Source of the DNA: Cherax quadricarinatus
Taxonomy: Eukaryota; Arthropoda; Malacostraca; Decapoda; Parastacidae
NCBI RefSeq assembly: GCF_038502225.1
Contig: NC_091307.1
Span: forward strand, 25,250,868 to 25,314,867
DNA: 64,000 nt
Direction: 5' to 3'
Of the stretch, positions 32,805-42,826 are shown piece by piece (the first letter of the stretch is position 1; every line of letters begins with the position of its first letter). A program made the translations under genes and the position numbers. Below the pieces are notes generated by a model. That model searched no databases and was not told the origin of the DNA. It was given only the letters and a program-made list of their open reading frames with translations.

Positions 32805-35800
32805 GACCTGGAGGTTACCTGGAGGTTACCTGGAGGTTACCTGGAGGTTACCTGGAGGTTATTCTGGGGATCAACGCCCCCGCGGCCCGGTCCACGACCA
32901 GGCCTCCCGATGGATCAGGGCCTGATCAACTAGGCTGTTACTGCTGGCCGCACGCAGTCCGACGTACGAGCCACAGCCCGGCTGATCCGGCACTGACTTT
33001 AGGTATCTGTCCAGCTCTCTCTTGAAGGCAGCCAGGGGTTTATTGGCAATTCCCCTAATGCTTGATGGGAGGCTGTTGAACAGTTTTGGGCCCCGGACAC
33101 TTATGGTGTTTTCTCTTAGTGTACCAATGGCGCCCCTACTTTTTATTGGCGGCATTTTGCATCACCTGCCCAGTCTTTTACTTTCGTAGGGAGTGATTTC
33201 TGTGTGCAGATTTGGGACCATTCCTTCCAAGATTTTCCAAGTGTAGATTATGATATATCTCTCCCTCCTGCGTTCCAACGAGTACAAGTCAAGTGCTTTC
33301 AAGCGTTCCCAGTAGTTAAGGTGCTTGACAGAACTTATACGTGCAGTAAAGGATCTCTGTACACTCTCTAGATCTGCGATTTCACCTGCTTTGTATGGAG
33401 ATGTTAATGTACAGCAGTATTCCAGCCTAGAGAGAACAAGTGATTTGAAAAGGATCATCATGGGCTTGGCATCTCTCGTTTTGAAAGTTCTCATTATCCA
33501 TCCTATCATTTTCTTTGCACGTGCGATCGTGGCACTGTTGTGATCCTTGAAAGTGAGATCCTCAGACATTACTACTCCCAGGTCCCTTACATTATTTTTC
33601 CGCTCTATTGTATGGCCGGAGTCAGTAGTATACTCTGTTCTAGTTATTATCTCCTCCAGTTTTCCATAACGGAGTAGTTGGAATTTGTCCTCATTGAACA
33701 TCATATTGTTTACCGTTGCCCATTGGAAAACTTTGTTTATATCTTCTTGGAGATTAACCGCGTCCTCAGCAGATGACAGCCTCATGCAGATCCTAGTATC
33801 ATCCGCAAAGGATGATACGGTGCTGTGGTGTATATCTCTGTTTATGTCTGATATGAGGATAAGGAATAAGATGGGGGCGAGTACTGTGCCTTGTGGAACA
33901 GAGCTCTTCACTATGGCAGCCTCCGATTTAACTCTGTTGACCACTACTCTTTGTGTTCGATTTGTTAGGAAGTTGAAGATCCATCTCCCCACTTTCCCAG
34001 TTATTCCTTTAGCACGTATTTTATGGGCTATTACACCATGATCGCATTTGTCAAATGCTTTTGCAAAGTCTGTGTATATTACATCTGCATTCTGATTTTC
34101 TTCCAGTGCATCAAAGGCCATGTCATAGTGATCCAGTAGTTGTGAGAGGCAGGAGCGACCTGCCCTGAACCCATGTTGCCCTGGATTGTGCAGATTTTGG
34201 GAATCCAGGTGATTTGCAATCCTGCTTCTTAGCACTCTTTCAAAGATTTTTATGATGTGGGACGTCAGAGCTATTGGTCTATAGTTCTTAGCTAATGCTT
34301 TGCTGCCACCTTTATGGAGCGGGGCTATATCCGTTGTTTTAAGTGACTGTGGAATCTCACCCATGTCCAAGCTCCTCCTCCATAGTGTACTTAGGGCACG
34401 CGAGAGGGGTTTCTTGCAGTTCTTAATGAAAACAGAGTTCCACGAGTCTGGGCCCGGGGCTGAGTGCATAGGCATGTTGTCAATGGCTTTTTCGAAATCT
34501 ATCGGAGTTAGGGTAATGTCGGAAATCTGGCATACATTTATGGAGTTTTGAGGCTCATTCATGAAGAAATCATTTGGGTCGTCGATCCTCAGACCGATTA
34601 GTGGTTCACTAAACACAGAGTCGTACTGGGATTTCAATATTTCACTCATTTCCTTGTTGTCGTCTGTGTAAGTCCCATCCTGTCTGAGTAAGGGCCCGAT
34701 ACTAGATGTGGTATTTGCCTTGTTTTTGGCATATGAAAAGAAATATTTTGAATTTCTTTCAATTTCACTAATAGCTTTAAGCTCCTCCTGCCTCTCCTGG
34801 TTCCTGTAAGAGTCATTTAACTTAAGTTCGATAGTTTCCACTTCCCTGGTCAGCGCCTCCTTTCGTGTATCAGATATTCTAGCACTCCTGAGGAGCTCAG
34901 TGACTCTTCGTCGTCTTCTGTAGAGGGAGCGTCTTTTTCTCTCCAGTTTACTCCTGCTCTTCTTCTTTCTTAGGGGAATATGCCTAGAACATGCTTCGGC
35001 TACCAGGAAGTTGATCCTTTCAAGGCACTGGTTTGGGTCCATGTCATTTAAGACATCTTCCCAACATGTTTCGTTTAGGACATGGTTTACCTGGTCCCAG
35101 TTGATGTTCTTGTTGTTGAAATTGTATTTTGTGAAGACACCTTCACCGGTACATGCATTCTGCTGTTCAGGACCCCTATGCATGTACGTCTGGACTTCGA
35201 TTAGATTGTGATCGGAATTAGTTGTTTTTGATATTCTTATGTCTCTTATCAGGTCCTCATTATTTGTGAAGATAAGGTCAAGTGTGTTTTCTAGTCTTGT
35301 TGGCTCCACTATCTGCTGGCTTAAGGAGTGTTTTTCGCAGAGACTTAGTAGCTCATGTGTGTGAGACCTTTCATCTGCGCTACCTCCGGGGATTGTTTCA
35401 GCTATAACATTATTTGCTACATTTTTCCATTTTGTATGCCTTAGGTTGAAATCACCAAGCAGTAAGATGTTTGGGGATGGAGCTGGAAGGTTTTCCAAAC
35501 AGTAATCGATTTTCAGTAGCTGTTCCTTGAACTGTTGGGAGGTTGTATCTGGTGGCTTGTATACAACCACAATGACTAGGTTTTGGTTCTCGATCTTTAT
35601 TGATAGAACTTCAACTACCTCATTTGTGGTGTTCAGCAACTCCGTGCATATAAGGGACTCTTTGACATACAGGCCAACCCCCCCTTGTTGCCTGTTTTTT
35701 CTGTCGCATCTAAAAAGGTTGTAACCACTTATCCATATTTCACTGTCAAAGTGATCTTTTGTGTGAGTCTCTGTGAAGGCTGCAAACATTGCATTAGACT

Positions 35801-35935
35801 CCACTAGAAGTCCACTGATAAAAGGTATTTTGTTGTTGGTGGATGGCTTAAGGCCCTGTATATTAGCAAATATGAACGAGGTTGTATTCTGTGTTTGTTG
35901 GGGGGATTTTGTTATTGGCATCAGTAGTTGTAGTA
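32805..35935 (-). mobile_element. LINE A' (diverged relative of LINE A)
   Basis: About 3.1 kb, truncated a few codons before the end of ORF1. ORF2 is nearly whole. The 3' end carries five tandem copies of the 11-base unit AGGTTACCTGG (32808-32860), the family's tail repeat. It is inserted in LINE A copy A7. Confidence 0.85.
32871..35921 (-). pseudogene. LINE A' ORF2 with a single stop codon
   Basis: The frame opens at the ATG 35921 (MPITKSPQQ) with endonuclease motifs FANIQGLKPS, TETHTKDHF, LLGDFNLRH and SDHNLIEVQ, then reverse transcriptase AKNYRPIALTSHIIKIFERV, DFAKAFDKCDHG, SSVPQGTVLAP and catalytic FADDTRICM. A TGA at about 33162-33164 interrupts it where LINE A has Arg; the frame then continues to 32871. 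The ATG overlaps an upstream TGA (TGATG), the putative end of ORF1. The protein is clearly related to LINE A's, but with many substitutions. Confidence 0.88.
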
Positions 35936-36288
35936 GTTGTCGTAGTGATCCAATAGTTGAGACAGACAGGAGCGACCTGTTCTAAACCCATGTTGCCCTG
36001 GGTTGTGTAATTGATGGGTTTCTAGATGGGTGGTGATCTTGCTTCTTAGGACCCTTTCAAAGATTTTTATGATATGGGATGTTAGTGCTATCGGTCTGTA
36101 GTTCTTTGCTGTTGCTTTACTGCCCCCTTTGTGGAGTGGGGCTATGTCTGTTGTTTTTAGTAACTGTGGGACGACCCCCGTGTCCATGCTCCCTCTCCAT
36201 AGGATGGTAAATCTCGTGATAGGGGCTTCTTGCAGTTCTTGATGAACACGGAGTTCCATGAGTCTGGCCCTGGGGCAGAGTGCATGGG

Positions 36289-36973
36289 TGTTACACTCCA
36301 AGTATTGTAACCACTATTTCCTTCTTTTTAGAGCATAACAACTTTGGTCAGAGAGGTTAGGGTAATAATAGTGATCCTCCGGAATGCCTAATTTTAATTA
36401 AGTATATTCATAATACAACAAAAGCCAGAAATAATATACGAATTATCGTATATAAGTTAAGAATGCATGTTCTATATTATCCAAAATATATATAAGGCTT
36501 TCATAACAGATGATTAGGAGGAGATCCTAGATATAACATATATGTATATAGAGATTACTTTAATGTATGAAGTCTTGTTTCCCAATTGGAAGCAGTCAGA
36601 ATAAAACAGAATATGTCCAGGCCGGATTATAAACCTTGGCCAGTTACCAGAGACGAGCAGGAGTGTTCTCGTTGGCTGCTACTTCTTCACTGCTCGTCCC
36701 TCAACCTTGAGCATACAGGTCAAGTGGGTCACGTGACGTGACTCACCAACACTCGGTATAGTTGAACATAAAGGGGCTAACCATACATCGGCACACCGGG
36801 CGGCAGGCATGTTACTATACCTCCAATTAAACTTATGGCCATGTTACATAAATTATAATAATTGTTAATAAGAATTAGCCTTAATAATACAAGGACGTTC
36901 ATTTCCAATTTAGCTATTAAAGGAAATAACCGCAATGTAATATTAAAGAAAGGTTAACCATAGGGGCATGACA
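36289..36973. mobile_element. Solo LTR, 685 bp, with 5-bp TSD
   Basis: Begins TGTTACACTCC and ends GGGCATGACA (TG...CA), flanked by ATGGG at 36284-36288 and 36974-36978. A TATA-box candidate TATATATAAGG lies near 36486, and AATAAA at 36600-36605, as expected in an LTR. There is no internal region, so it is a product of LTR-LTR recombination. Gypsy or BEL origin is not decided. Confidence 0.82.
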
Positions 36974-36984
36974 ATGGGCATGTC

Positions 36985-37051
36985 TTAAGAAATCGTAATG
37001 ACACGATTGCAAATAAACCGCGGGTTCAATCCCGGCCGGGGGTATGGTTTA
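36985..37051 (+). mobile_element. tRNA-like retroposon, 67-bp short form, 11-bp TSD
   Basis: TTAAGAAATCGTAATGACAC at one end, CGCGGGTTCAATCCCGG (B-box and T-arm-like) and GGGGGTATGGTTTA at the other. Flanked by ATGGGCATGTC at 36974-36984 and 37052-37062. The solo LTR inserted later into the left duplication. Confidence 0.85.
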
Positions 37052-37404
37052 ATGGGCATGTCATTTATCGCCTGTTCGGAGTCATTTGGCATCAGGATAA
37101 CATCAGATAGGCTTGTGTTAACCAAATTCTGTGGCTCTCTCATAAAAAATTCATTTTGATCTTCGACTCTCAGTCTGGTTAGTGGCTTGCTAAAAACTGA
37201 GTCATACTGGGACTTGAGTAGCTCACTCATTTCCTTGCTGTCATCTGTGTAGGACCCATCTTGTTTAAGTAGGGGCCCAATACTGGACGTTGTTCTCGAC
37301 TTTGATTTGGCATAGGAGAAGAAATACTTTGGGTTTCTTTCGATTTCATTTATGGCTTTTAGTTTTTCCCGCGATTCCTGACTCCTATAAGATTCCTTTT
37401 GCTA

Positions 37405-37939
37405 AACTCGACACTGGGCAGCCGCAGCAAGCAACAACAAGGCTGCTCCTATATCTTGCCGTCCCCTGGGCCTATCCGAACTCCAGTGATGGCCAAATTT
37501 GCAAGTACTGCTGCAACAACATGCAAGGAACCTATAGTGACATAAAAACTGACGGTGACGACAACGAAATGGACTAAATATGACAAAAGAGGGACCGGCA
37601 TTCAAGTACCAGACCTGCTGCCAGACGTGAACCAGACATGAGACGTTTTCCACTACAATGAAATAACTGACCTCCATATCAACTGCACCAGTGTTTAACG
37701 GGAAGACAACATGGCAGAAAACCTGATCAACTAAATCTCCAAGGAAATGACAGGTCTGTAGGACTTTTTTCTTCAGTGCCAAACGAGGGAAAGAATTGAG
37801 CATTTAAACATGGCTGACCGGCATCCAAACAGCCGCTACTGCCAGACGTACAACTAGCAAAGTGAAATTCTCATCTTTACTGACGTTCATCTGTTGACAG
37901 TAGCATCATATCTGTACCACCATCATATCACCTGTTCCA
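37405..37939 (+). other. 5' region of the LINE E/F block
   Basis: Sequence between LINE A7 and the LINE E esterase frame. A short frame near 37460-37577 contains GQICKYCC, perhaps a decayed zinc-binding N-terminus of ORF1. Whether it belongs to LINE E or to the 5'UTR of LINE F is not settled. Confidence 0.45.
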
Positions 37940-38656
37940 GTGCTAACGAGAGGGAAACACAGGAGACATCGTCAAATCAACAGTACAAAACTCCAAGGTT
38001 ATAGGTCGGATATCCGAGTAAGGAAAGTTAAGAGTGAAGATCTGAAGGTAGGAAATCGCTTCTCTGTTCTTCAGGATGAATGTACTTCAGTGGCCAGTGA
38101 AGGTGAGGGTACTACTGCCCCTGCTAATGGAGGTAAGCGCATTCTTGTGGTTGGTGACTCTCAGGTAAGATATATTGACCGTGCTTTTTGTAATAGGAAT
38201 AAGAAGATGAGAGATAGAGTGTGCTTCCCTGGAGCTGGTGTTGGGGACATTGTCAACAGGCTGGATAATATCATGTCAGGTAATGGGAACAAGCCCATTA
38301 TCTGTCTCAGTGCTGGTGGAAATGATATTGGGAAGGGTAGGAGAGAAGAGCTGCTAGATAAGTACAGGTCAGCTATAGATTTCATTAAGTCTAAGGGAGG
38401 GATCCCAATCATATGTAGCATCTTGCCTAGAAGGGGAGTAGGAAATGAATGGTTGTCTAGGGCAATTGGTGTAAATTGCTGGCTAGACAGATACTGCAAG
38501 GAACTTGCAATCCCATTCATTGACAACTGGAACAACGTTTATGGCAAACATGATATGTATGCAAGGGATGGGGTACATCTCTCTGGGGCAGGGGTGGTAG
38601 CACTTGCAGACTCGATTGAGAAGGCCATTGGTGAAATGCCTATAATTTTAAACTGA
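37940..38656 (+). CDS. LINE E ORF1, SGNH/GDSL-type esterase
   Basis: 238 codons. It has the SGNH hydrolase blocks: VVGDSQVRYID (catalytic Ser in GDSQ, residue about 79), CLSAGGNDIGKG (G-x-N-D block, about 120) and DGVHLSGAG (catalytic Asp and His, about 213-216). Esterase ORF1 proteins are known from CR1-like LINEs and are thought to act on lipids or in RNP handling. The frame opens after a TAG and has no early ATG; the first codon used here is GTG, so the true N-terminus is probably lost or in another frame. The stop TGA overlaps the ATG of ORF2 (TGATG, 38654-38658). Confidence 0.82.
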   Translation: MLTRGKHRRHRQINSTKLQGYRSDIRVRKVKSEDLKVGNRFSVLQDECTSVASEGEGTTAPANGGKRILVVGDSQVRYIDRAFCNRNKKMRDRVCFPGAGVGDIVNRLDNIMSGNGNKPIICLSAGGNDIGKGRREELLDKYRSAIDFIKSKGGIPIICSILPRRGVGNEWLSRAIGVNCWLDRYCKELAIPFIDNWNNVYGKHDMYARDGVHLSGAGVVALADSIEKAIGEMPIILN

Positions 38657-38658
38657 TG
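38654..38658 (+). promoter_or_regulatory. TGATG stop-start overlap between ORF1 and ORF2 of LINE E
   Basis: The TGA of ORF1 (38654-38656) shares its last A with the ATG of ORF2 (38656-38658). Such overlaps drive coupled reinitiation in some LINEs (UAAUG in SART1). Confidence 0.7.
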
Positions 38659-39743
38659 GAAGATAGAGGTATGGGTGTGTGTGGGAAACAAGCAGGTTGC
38701 AACACTAAGGTTGGAAACAGTAAATGTATAAAAGGCATTCAGCATGAAATTATAAATAAAGACAATAGATCAGGTCAGCAAACAAAGGGAGACAGCAGAG
38801 GGCAGCAAGGGACTAGCTCCCTTAAGGTTTACTATACTAATAGCAGGAGTGTAAGAAATAAGATAGATGAGCTAAGATTAATTGCAAGTGCAGGAAACAT
38901 AGATATTATTGCTATAACAGAGACCTGGCTCAATCTGAAAGATAGAGAGATGCCCTCTGAATGTCACATACAAGGCTATAAATTATTCCACACTGACAGG
39001 GTCAACAGGAAAGGTGGTGGAGTAGCGATGTATGTCAGAGACAATTTAAATTGTTGTGTTAGACAAGATATTAAATGAGAAGCGTCAGCCACTGAATCTG
39101 TTTGGTTACAGCTTCTCGAGGGCCGAGAAAAACTAATTTTGGGTGTGATTTACAGGGCCCCAAATCTTGATAGGGAGTGCAGTAAACTTCTATGGGACGA
39201 AATTCGTAAGGCATCTACATACGAAAATGTTGTGCTAATGGGAGATTTCAACTATAGACAGATTGACTGGAGCAATTTGACAGGAAATTTAGAGTCAGGC
39301 GACTTTCTTGATACGATCCAGGATTGTTTTTTAAAACAGTTTGTGACAGAGCCAACTAGGGGAAATAACCTCCTTGACTTGGTTCTTGCCAGTAGGGAAA
39401 CACTAATTAATAATCTTGAGGTTAATGATGAGCTTGGGGAAAGTGATCACAAATCACTCAGTTTTAATATATCATGGAATTCCCCTAATAATGGCAATCA
39501 AGTCTCCGTCCCTGACTTTCGCTTGGCTGATTTCATAGGACTGAAAAATTACTTAGGTGGGCTGAACTGGAATGACCTGACTAAGGGTCAGGTAGGTGGT
39601 GATGGTTGCCGATATGATGCTTTCCAGGGCATAGTTCTAGCTGCTCAGTCAAATTATGTTCCAAATAGGGAAATCAGATCAAACAAAAATGATCCTAAAT
39701 GGATGAACAATAGATTAAAATATCTGATTGGTCAAAAGAGAGG

Positions 39744-42700
39744 CATATTACCTGGAGTTTACCTGGAGAGAGTTTCGGGGGTCAACGCCCCCGCGGCCCG
39801 GTCTGTGACCAGGCCTCCTGGTGGATCAGCGCCTGATCAACTAGGCTGTTGCTGCTGGCTGCACGCAAACCAACGTACGAGCCACAGCCCGGCTGATCAG
39901 GAACTGACTTTAGGTGCTTGTCCAGTGCCAGCTTGAAGACTGCCAGGGGTCTGTTGGTAATCCCCCTTATGTGTGCTGGGAGGCAGTTGAACAGTCTCGG
40001 GCCCCTGACACTTATTGTATGGTCTCTTAACGTGCTAGTGACACCCCTGCTTTTCATTGGGGGGATGGTGCATCGTCTGCCAAGTCTTTTGCTTTCGTAG
40101 TGAGTGATTTTCGTGTGCAAGTTCGGTACTAGTCCCTCTAGGATTTTCCAGGTGTATATAATCATGTATCTCTCCCTCCTGCGTTCCAGGGAATACAGGT
40201 TTAGAAACCTCAAGCGCTCCCAGTAATTGAGGTGTTTTATCTCCGTTATGCGCGCCGTGAAAGTTCTCTGTACATTTTCTAGGTCGGCAATTTCACCTGC
40301 CTTGAAAGGTGCTGTTAGAGTGCAGCAATATTCCAGCCTAGATAGAACAAGTGACCTGAAGAGTGTCATCATGGGCTTGGCCTCCCTAGTTTTGAAGGTT
40401 CTCATTATCCATCCTGTCATTTTTCTAGCAGATGCGATTGATACAATGTTATGGTCCTTGAAGGTGAGATCCTCAGACATAATCACTCCCAGGTCTTTGA
40501 CGTTGGTGTTTCGCTCTATTTTGTGGCCAGAATTTGTTTTGTACTCTGATGAAGATTTAATTTCCTCATGTTTACCATATCTGAGTAATTGAAATTTCTC
40601 ATCGTTGAACTTCATATTGTTTTCTGCAGCCCACTGAAAGATTTGGTTGATGTCAGCCTGGAGCCTTGCAGTGTCTGCAATGGAAGACACTGTCATGCAG
40701 ATTCGGGTGTCATCTGCAAAGGAAGACACGGTGCTGTGGCTGACATCCTTGTCTATGTCGGATATGAGGATGAGGAACAAGATGGGAGCTAGTACTGTGC
40801 CTTGTGGAACAGAGCTTTTCACCGTAGCTGCCTCGGACTTTACTCTGTTGACGACTACTCTCTGTGTTCTGTTAGTGAGGAAATTATAGATCCATCGACC
40901 GACTTTTCCTGTTATTCCTTTAGCGCGCATTTTGTGCGCTATTACGCCATGGTCACACTTGTCGAAGGCTTTTGCAAAGTCTGTATATATTACATCTGCA
41001 TTCTTTTTGTCTTCTAGTGCATTTAGGACCTTGTCGTAGTGATCCAGTAGTTGAGACAGACAGGAGCGACCTGTTCTAAACCCATGTTGCCCTGGGTTGT
41101 ATAACTGATGGGTTTCTAGATGGGTGGTGATCTTGCTTCTTAGGACCCTTTCAAAGATTTTTATGATATGGGATGTTAGTGCTATTGGTCTGTAGTTCTT
41201 TGCTGTTGCTTTACTGCCCCCTTTGTGGAGTGGGGCTATGTCTGTTGTTTTTAGTAACTGAGGGACGACCCCCGTGTCCATGCTCCCTCTCCATAGGATG
41301 GAAAAGGCTCGTGATAGGGGCTTCTTGCAGTTCTTGATGAACACAGAGTTCCATGAGTCTGGCCCTGGGGCAGAGTGCATGGGCATGTCATTTATCGCCT
41401 GTTCGAAGTCATTTGGCGTCAGGATAACATCGGATAGGCTTGTGTTAATCAAATTTTGTGGCTCTCTCATAAAAAATTCATTTTGATCTTCGACTCTCAG
41501 TCTGGTTAGCGGCTTGCTAAAAACTGAGTCATATTGGGACTTGAGTAGCTCACTCATTTCCTTGCTGTCATCTGTGTAGGACCCATCTTGTTTAAGTAGG
41601 GGCCCAATACTGGGCGTTGTTCTCGATTTTGATTTGGCATAGGAGAAGAAATACTTTGGGTTTCTTTCGATTTCATTTATAGCTTTTAGTTCTTCCCGCG
41701 ATTCCTGACTCCTAAAGGATTCTTTTAGCTTAAGTTCGATGCTTGCTATTTCTCTGACCAGGGTCTCCCTGCGCATTTCAGATATATTGACCTCTTTTAG
41801 ATGCTCTGTTATTCTTTTCCGTCGCCTGTAAAGGGAGCGCCTGTCTCTTTCTATTTTACATCTACTCCTCCTTTTTCTTAGAGGAATAAGCCTTGTGCAT
41901 ACATCGAGTGCCACCGAGTTAATCTGTTCTAGGCATAAGTTTGGGTCTGTGTTGCTTAGTATATCTTCCCAGCTTATATCGGTTAGGACTTGGTTTACTT
42001 GGTCCCACTTTATGTTTTTGTTATTGAAGTTGAATTTGGTGAATGCTCCCTCGTGACTAGTCTCATTTTGTCGGTCTGGGGCTCCACGCATACATGTCTG
42101 AACCTCAATTATGTTGTGATCTGAGTATATTGTTTTTGATATGGTGACATTTCTTATCAGATCATCATTGTTAGTGAATATGAGCTCTAGTGTATTCTCC
42201 AGTCTAGTAGGCTCTATTATTTGCTGGTTTAAATTGAATTTTGTGCAGAGATTTAAAAGCTCGTGTGAGTGTGAGTTTTCATCAGAGCTGCCTCCTGGTG
42301 TTATTACTGCAACAATATTATTTGCTATATTCCTCCATTTTAGGTGCCTTAAGTTGAAATCCCCCAGGAGCAAGATGTTGGGTGCAGGAGCTGGAAGATT
42401 TTCCAGACAGTGGTCAATTTTTAACAGCTGTTCCTGGAATTGCTGGGATGTTGCATCCGGAGGCTTGTAGACTACCACAATGACTAGGTTTTGGTTCTCG
42501 ACCTTTACTGCTAAAACTTCCACTACGTCATTTGAGGCATTAAGCAGTTCTGTGCAAACAAGTGACTCTGCAATGTACAGGCCAACCCCCCCCTTTTGCC
42601 TGTTCACTCTGTCACATCTGTATAGGTTGTAACCTGGGATCCATATTTCGTTGTCCAAGTGATCCTTTATGTGGGTCTCAGTGAAAGCCGCGAACATTGC

Positions 42701-42824
42701 CTTTGCCTCTGCAAGCAGTCCACGGATGAAAGGTATTTTGTTGTTTGTTGCTGGCTTTAGACCCTGTATATTTGCAAAGAAGAATGTTATCGGACTGGTG
42801 GTATTGTTGGTACTGGGGCAAATC
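39744..42824 (-). mobile_element. LINE A copy A8 inside LINE E
   Basis: About 3.1 kb, truncated close to the start of ORF2 and ending in the LINE A terminus at the left. Direct repeats near TCAAAAGAG flank it (about 39733-39741 and 42825-42833). Confidence 0.88.
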
Positions 42825-42826
42825 AA
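39782..42826 (-). CDS. LINE A ORF2, 1014 codons, endonuclease plus reverse transcriptase, no stops
   Basis: The longest undamaged LINE protein frame in the window. APE endonuclease at about residues 15-240: FANIQGLKPA, TETHIKDHL, LLGDFNLRH (about 155) and SDHNIIEVQ. A basic linker (RRSLYRRRKR) follows. Reverse transcriptase spans about 500-760: AKNYRPIALTSHIIKIFERV, DFAKAFDKCDHG (about 615), SSVPQGTVLAP and FADDTRICM (about 703). The C-terminal region has SRLEYCCTL and LERRRERYMIIYTWKILEG. The element is truncated about ten codons into ORF2 and the first Met derives from flanking DNA, so expression would need an outside promoter. CR1-like by domain order and tandem 3' tail. Confidence 0.93.
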   Translation of the reverse strand: MICPSTNNTTSPITFFFANIQGLKPATNNKIPFIRGLLAEAKAMFAAFTETHIKDHLDNEIWIPGYNLYRCDRVNRQKGGVGLYIAESLVCTELLNASNDVVEVLAVKVENQNLVIVVVYKPPDATSQQFQEQLLKIDHCLENLPAPAPNILLLGDFNLRHLKWRNIANNIVAVITPGGSSDENSHSHELLNLCTKFNLNQQIIEPTRLENTLELIFTNNDDLIRNVTISKTIYSDHNIIEVQTCMRGAPDRQNETSHEGAFTKFNFNNKNIKWDQVNQVLTDISWEDILSNTDPNLCLEQINSVALDVCTRLIPLRKRRSRCKIERDRRSLYRRRKRITEHLKEVNISEMRRETLVREIASIELKLKESFRSQESREELKAINEIERNPKYFFSYAKSKSRTTPSIGPLLKQDGSYTDDSKEMSELLKSQYDSVFSKPLTRLRVEDQNEFFMREPQNLINTSLSDVILTPNDFEQAINDMPMHSAPGPDSWNSVFIKNCKKPLSRAFSILWRGSMDTGVVPQLLKTTDIAPLHKGGSKATAKNYRPIALTSHIIKIFERVLRSKITTHLETHQLYNPGQHGFRTGRSCLSQLLDHYDKVLNALEDKKNADVIYTDFAKAFDKCDHGVIAHKMRAKGITGKVGRWIYNFLTNRTQRVVVNRVKSEAATVKSSVPQGTVLAPILFLILISDIDKDVSHSTVSSFADDTRICMTVSSIADTARLQADINQIFQWAAENNMKFNDEKFQLLRYGKHEEIKSSSEYKTNSGHKIERNTNVKDLGVIMSEDLTFKDHNIVSIASARKMTGWIMRTFKTREAKPMMTLFRSLVLSRLEYCCTLTAPFKAGEIADLENVQRTFTARITEIKHLNYWERLRFLNLYSLERRRERYMIIYTWKILEGLVPNLHTKITHYESKRLGRRCTIPPMKSRGVTSTLRDHTISVRGPRLFNCLPAHIRGITNRPLAVFKLALDKHLKSVPDQPGCGSYVGLRAASSNSLVDQALIHQEAWSQTGPRGR

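Noticed and set aside
37940..38656. Host GDSL esterase gene
   Set aside because: It is followed with a TGATG overlap by a LINE endonuclease-RT frame, and esterase ORF1 proteins are known in CR1-like LINEs.
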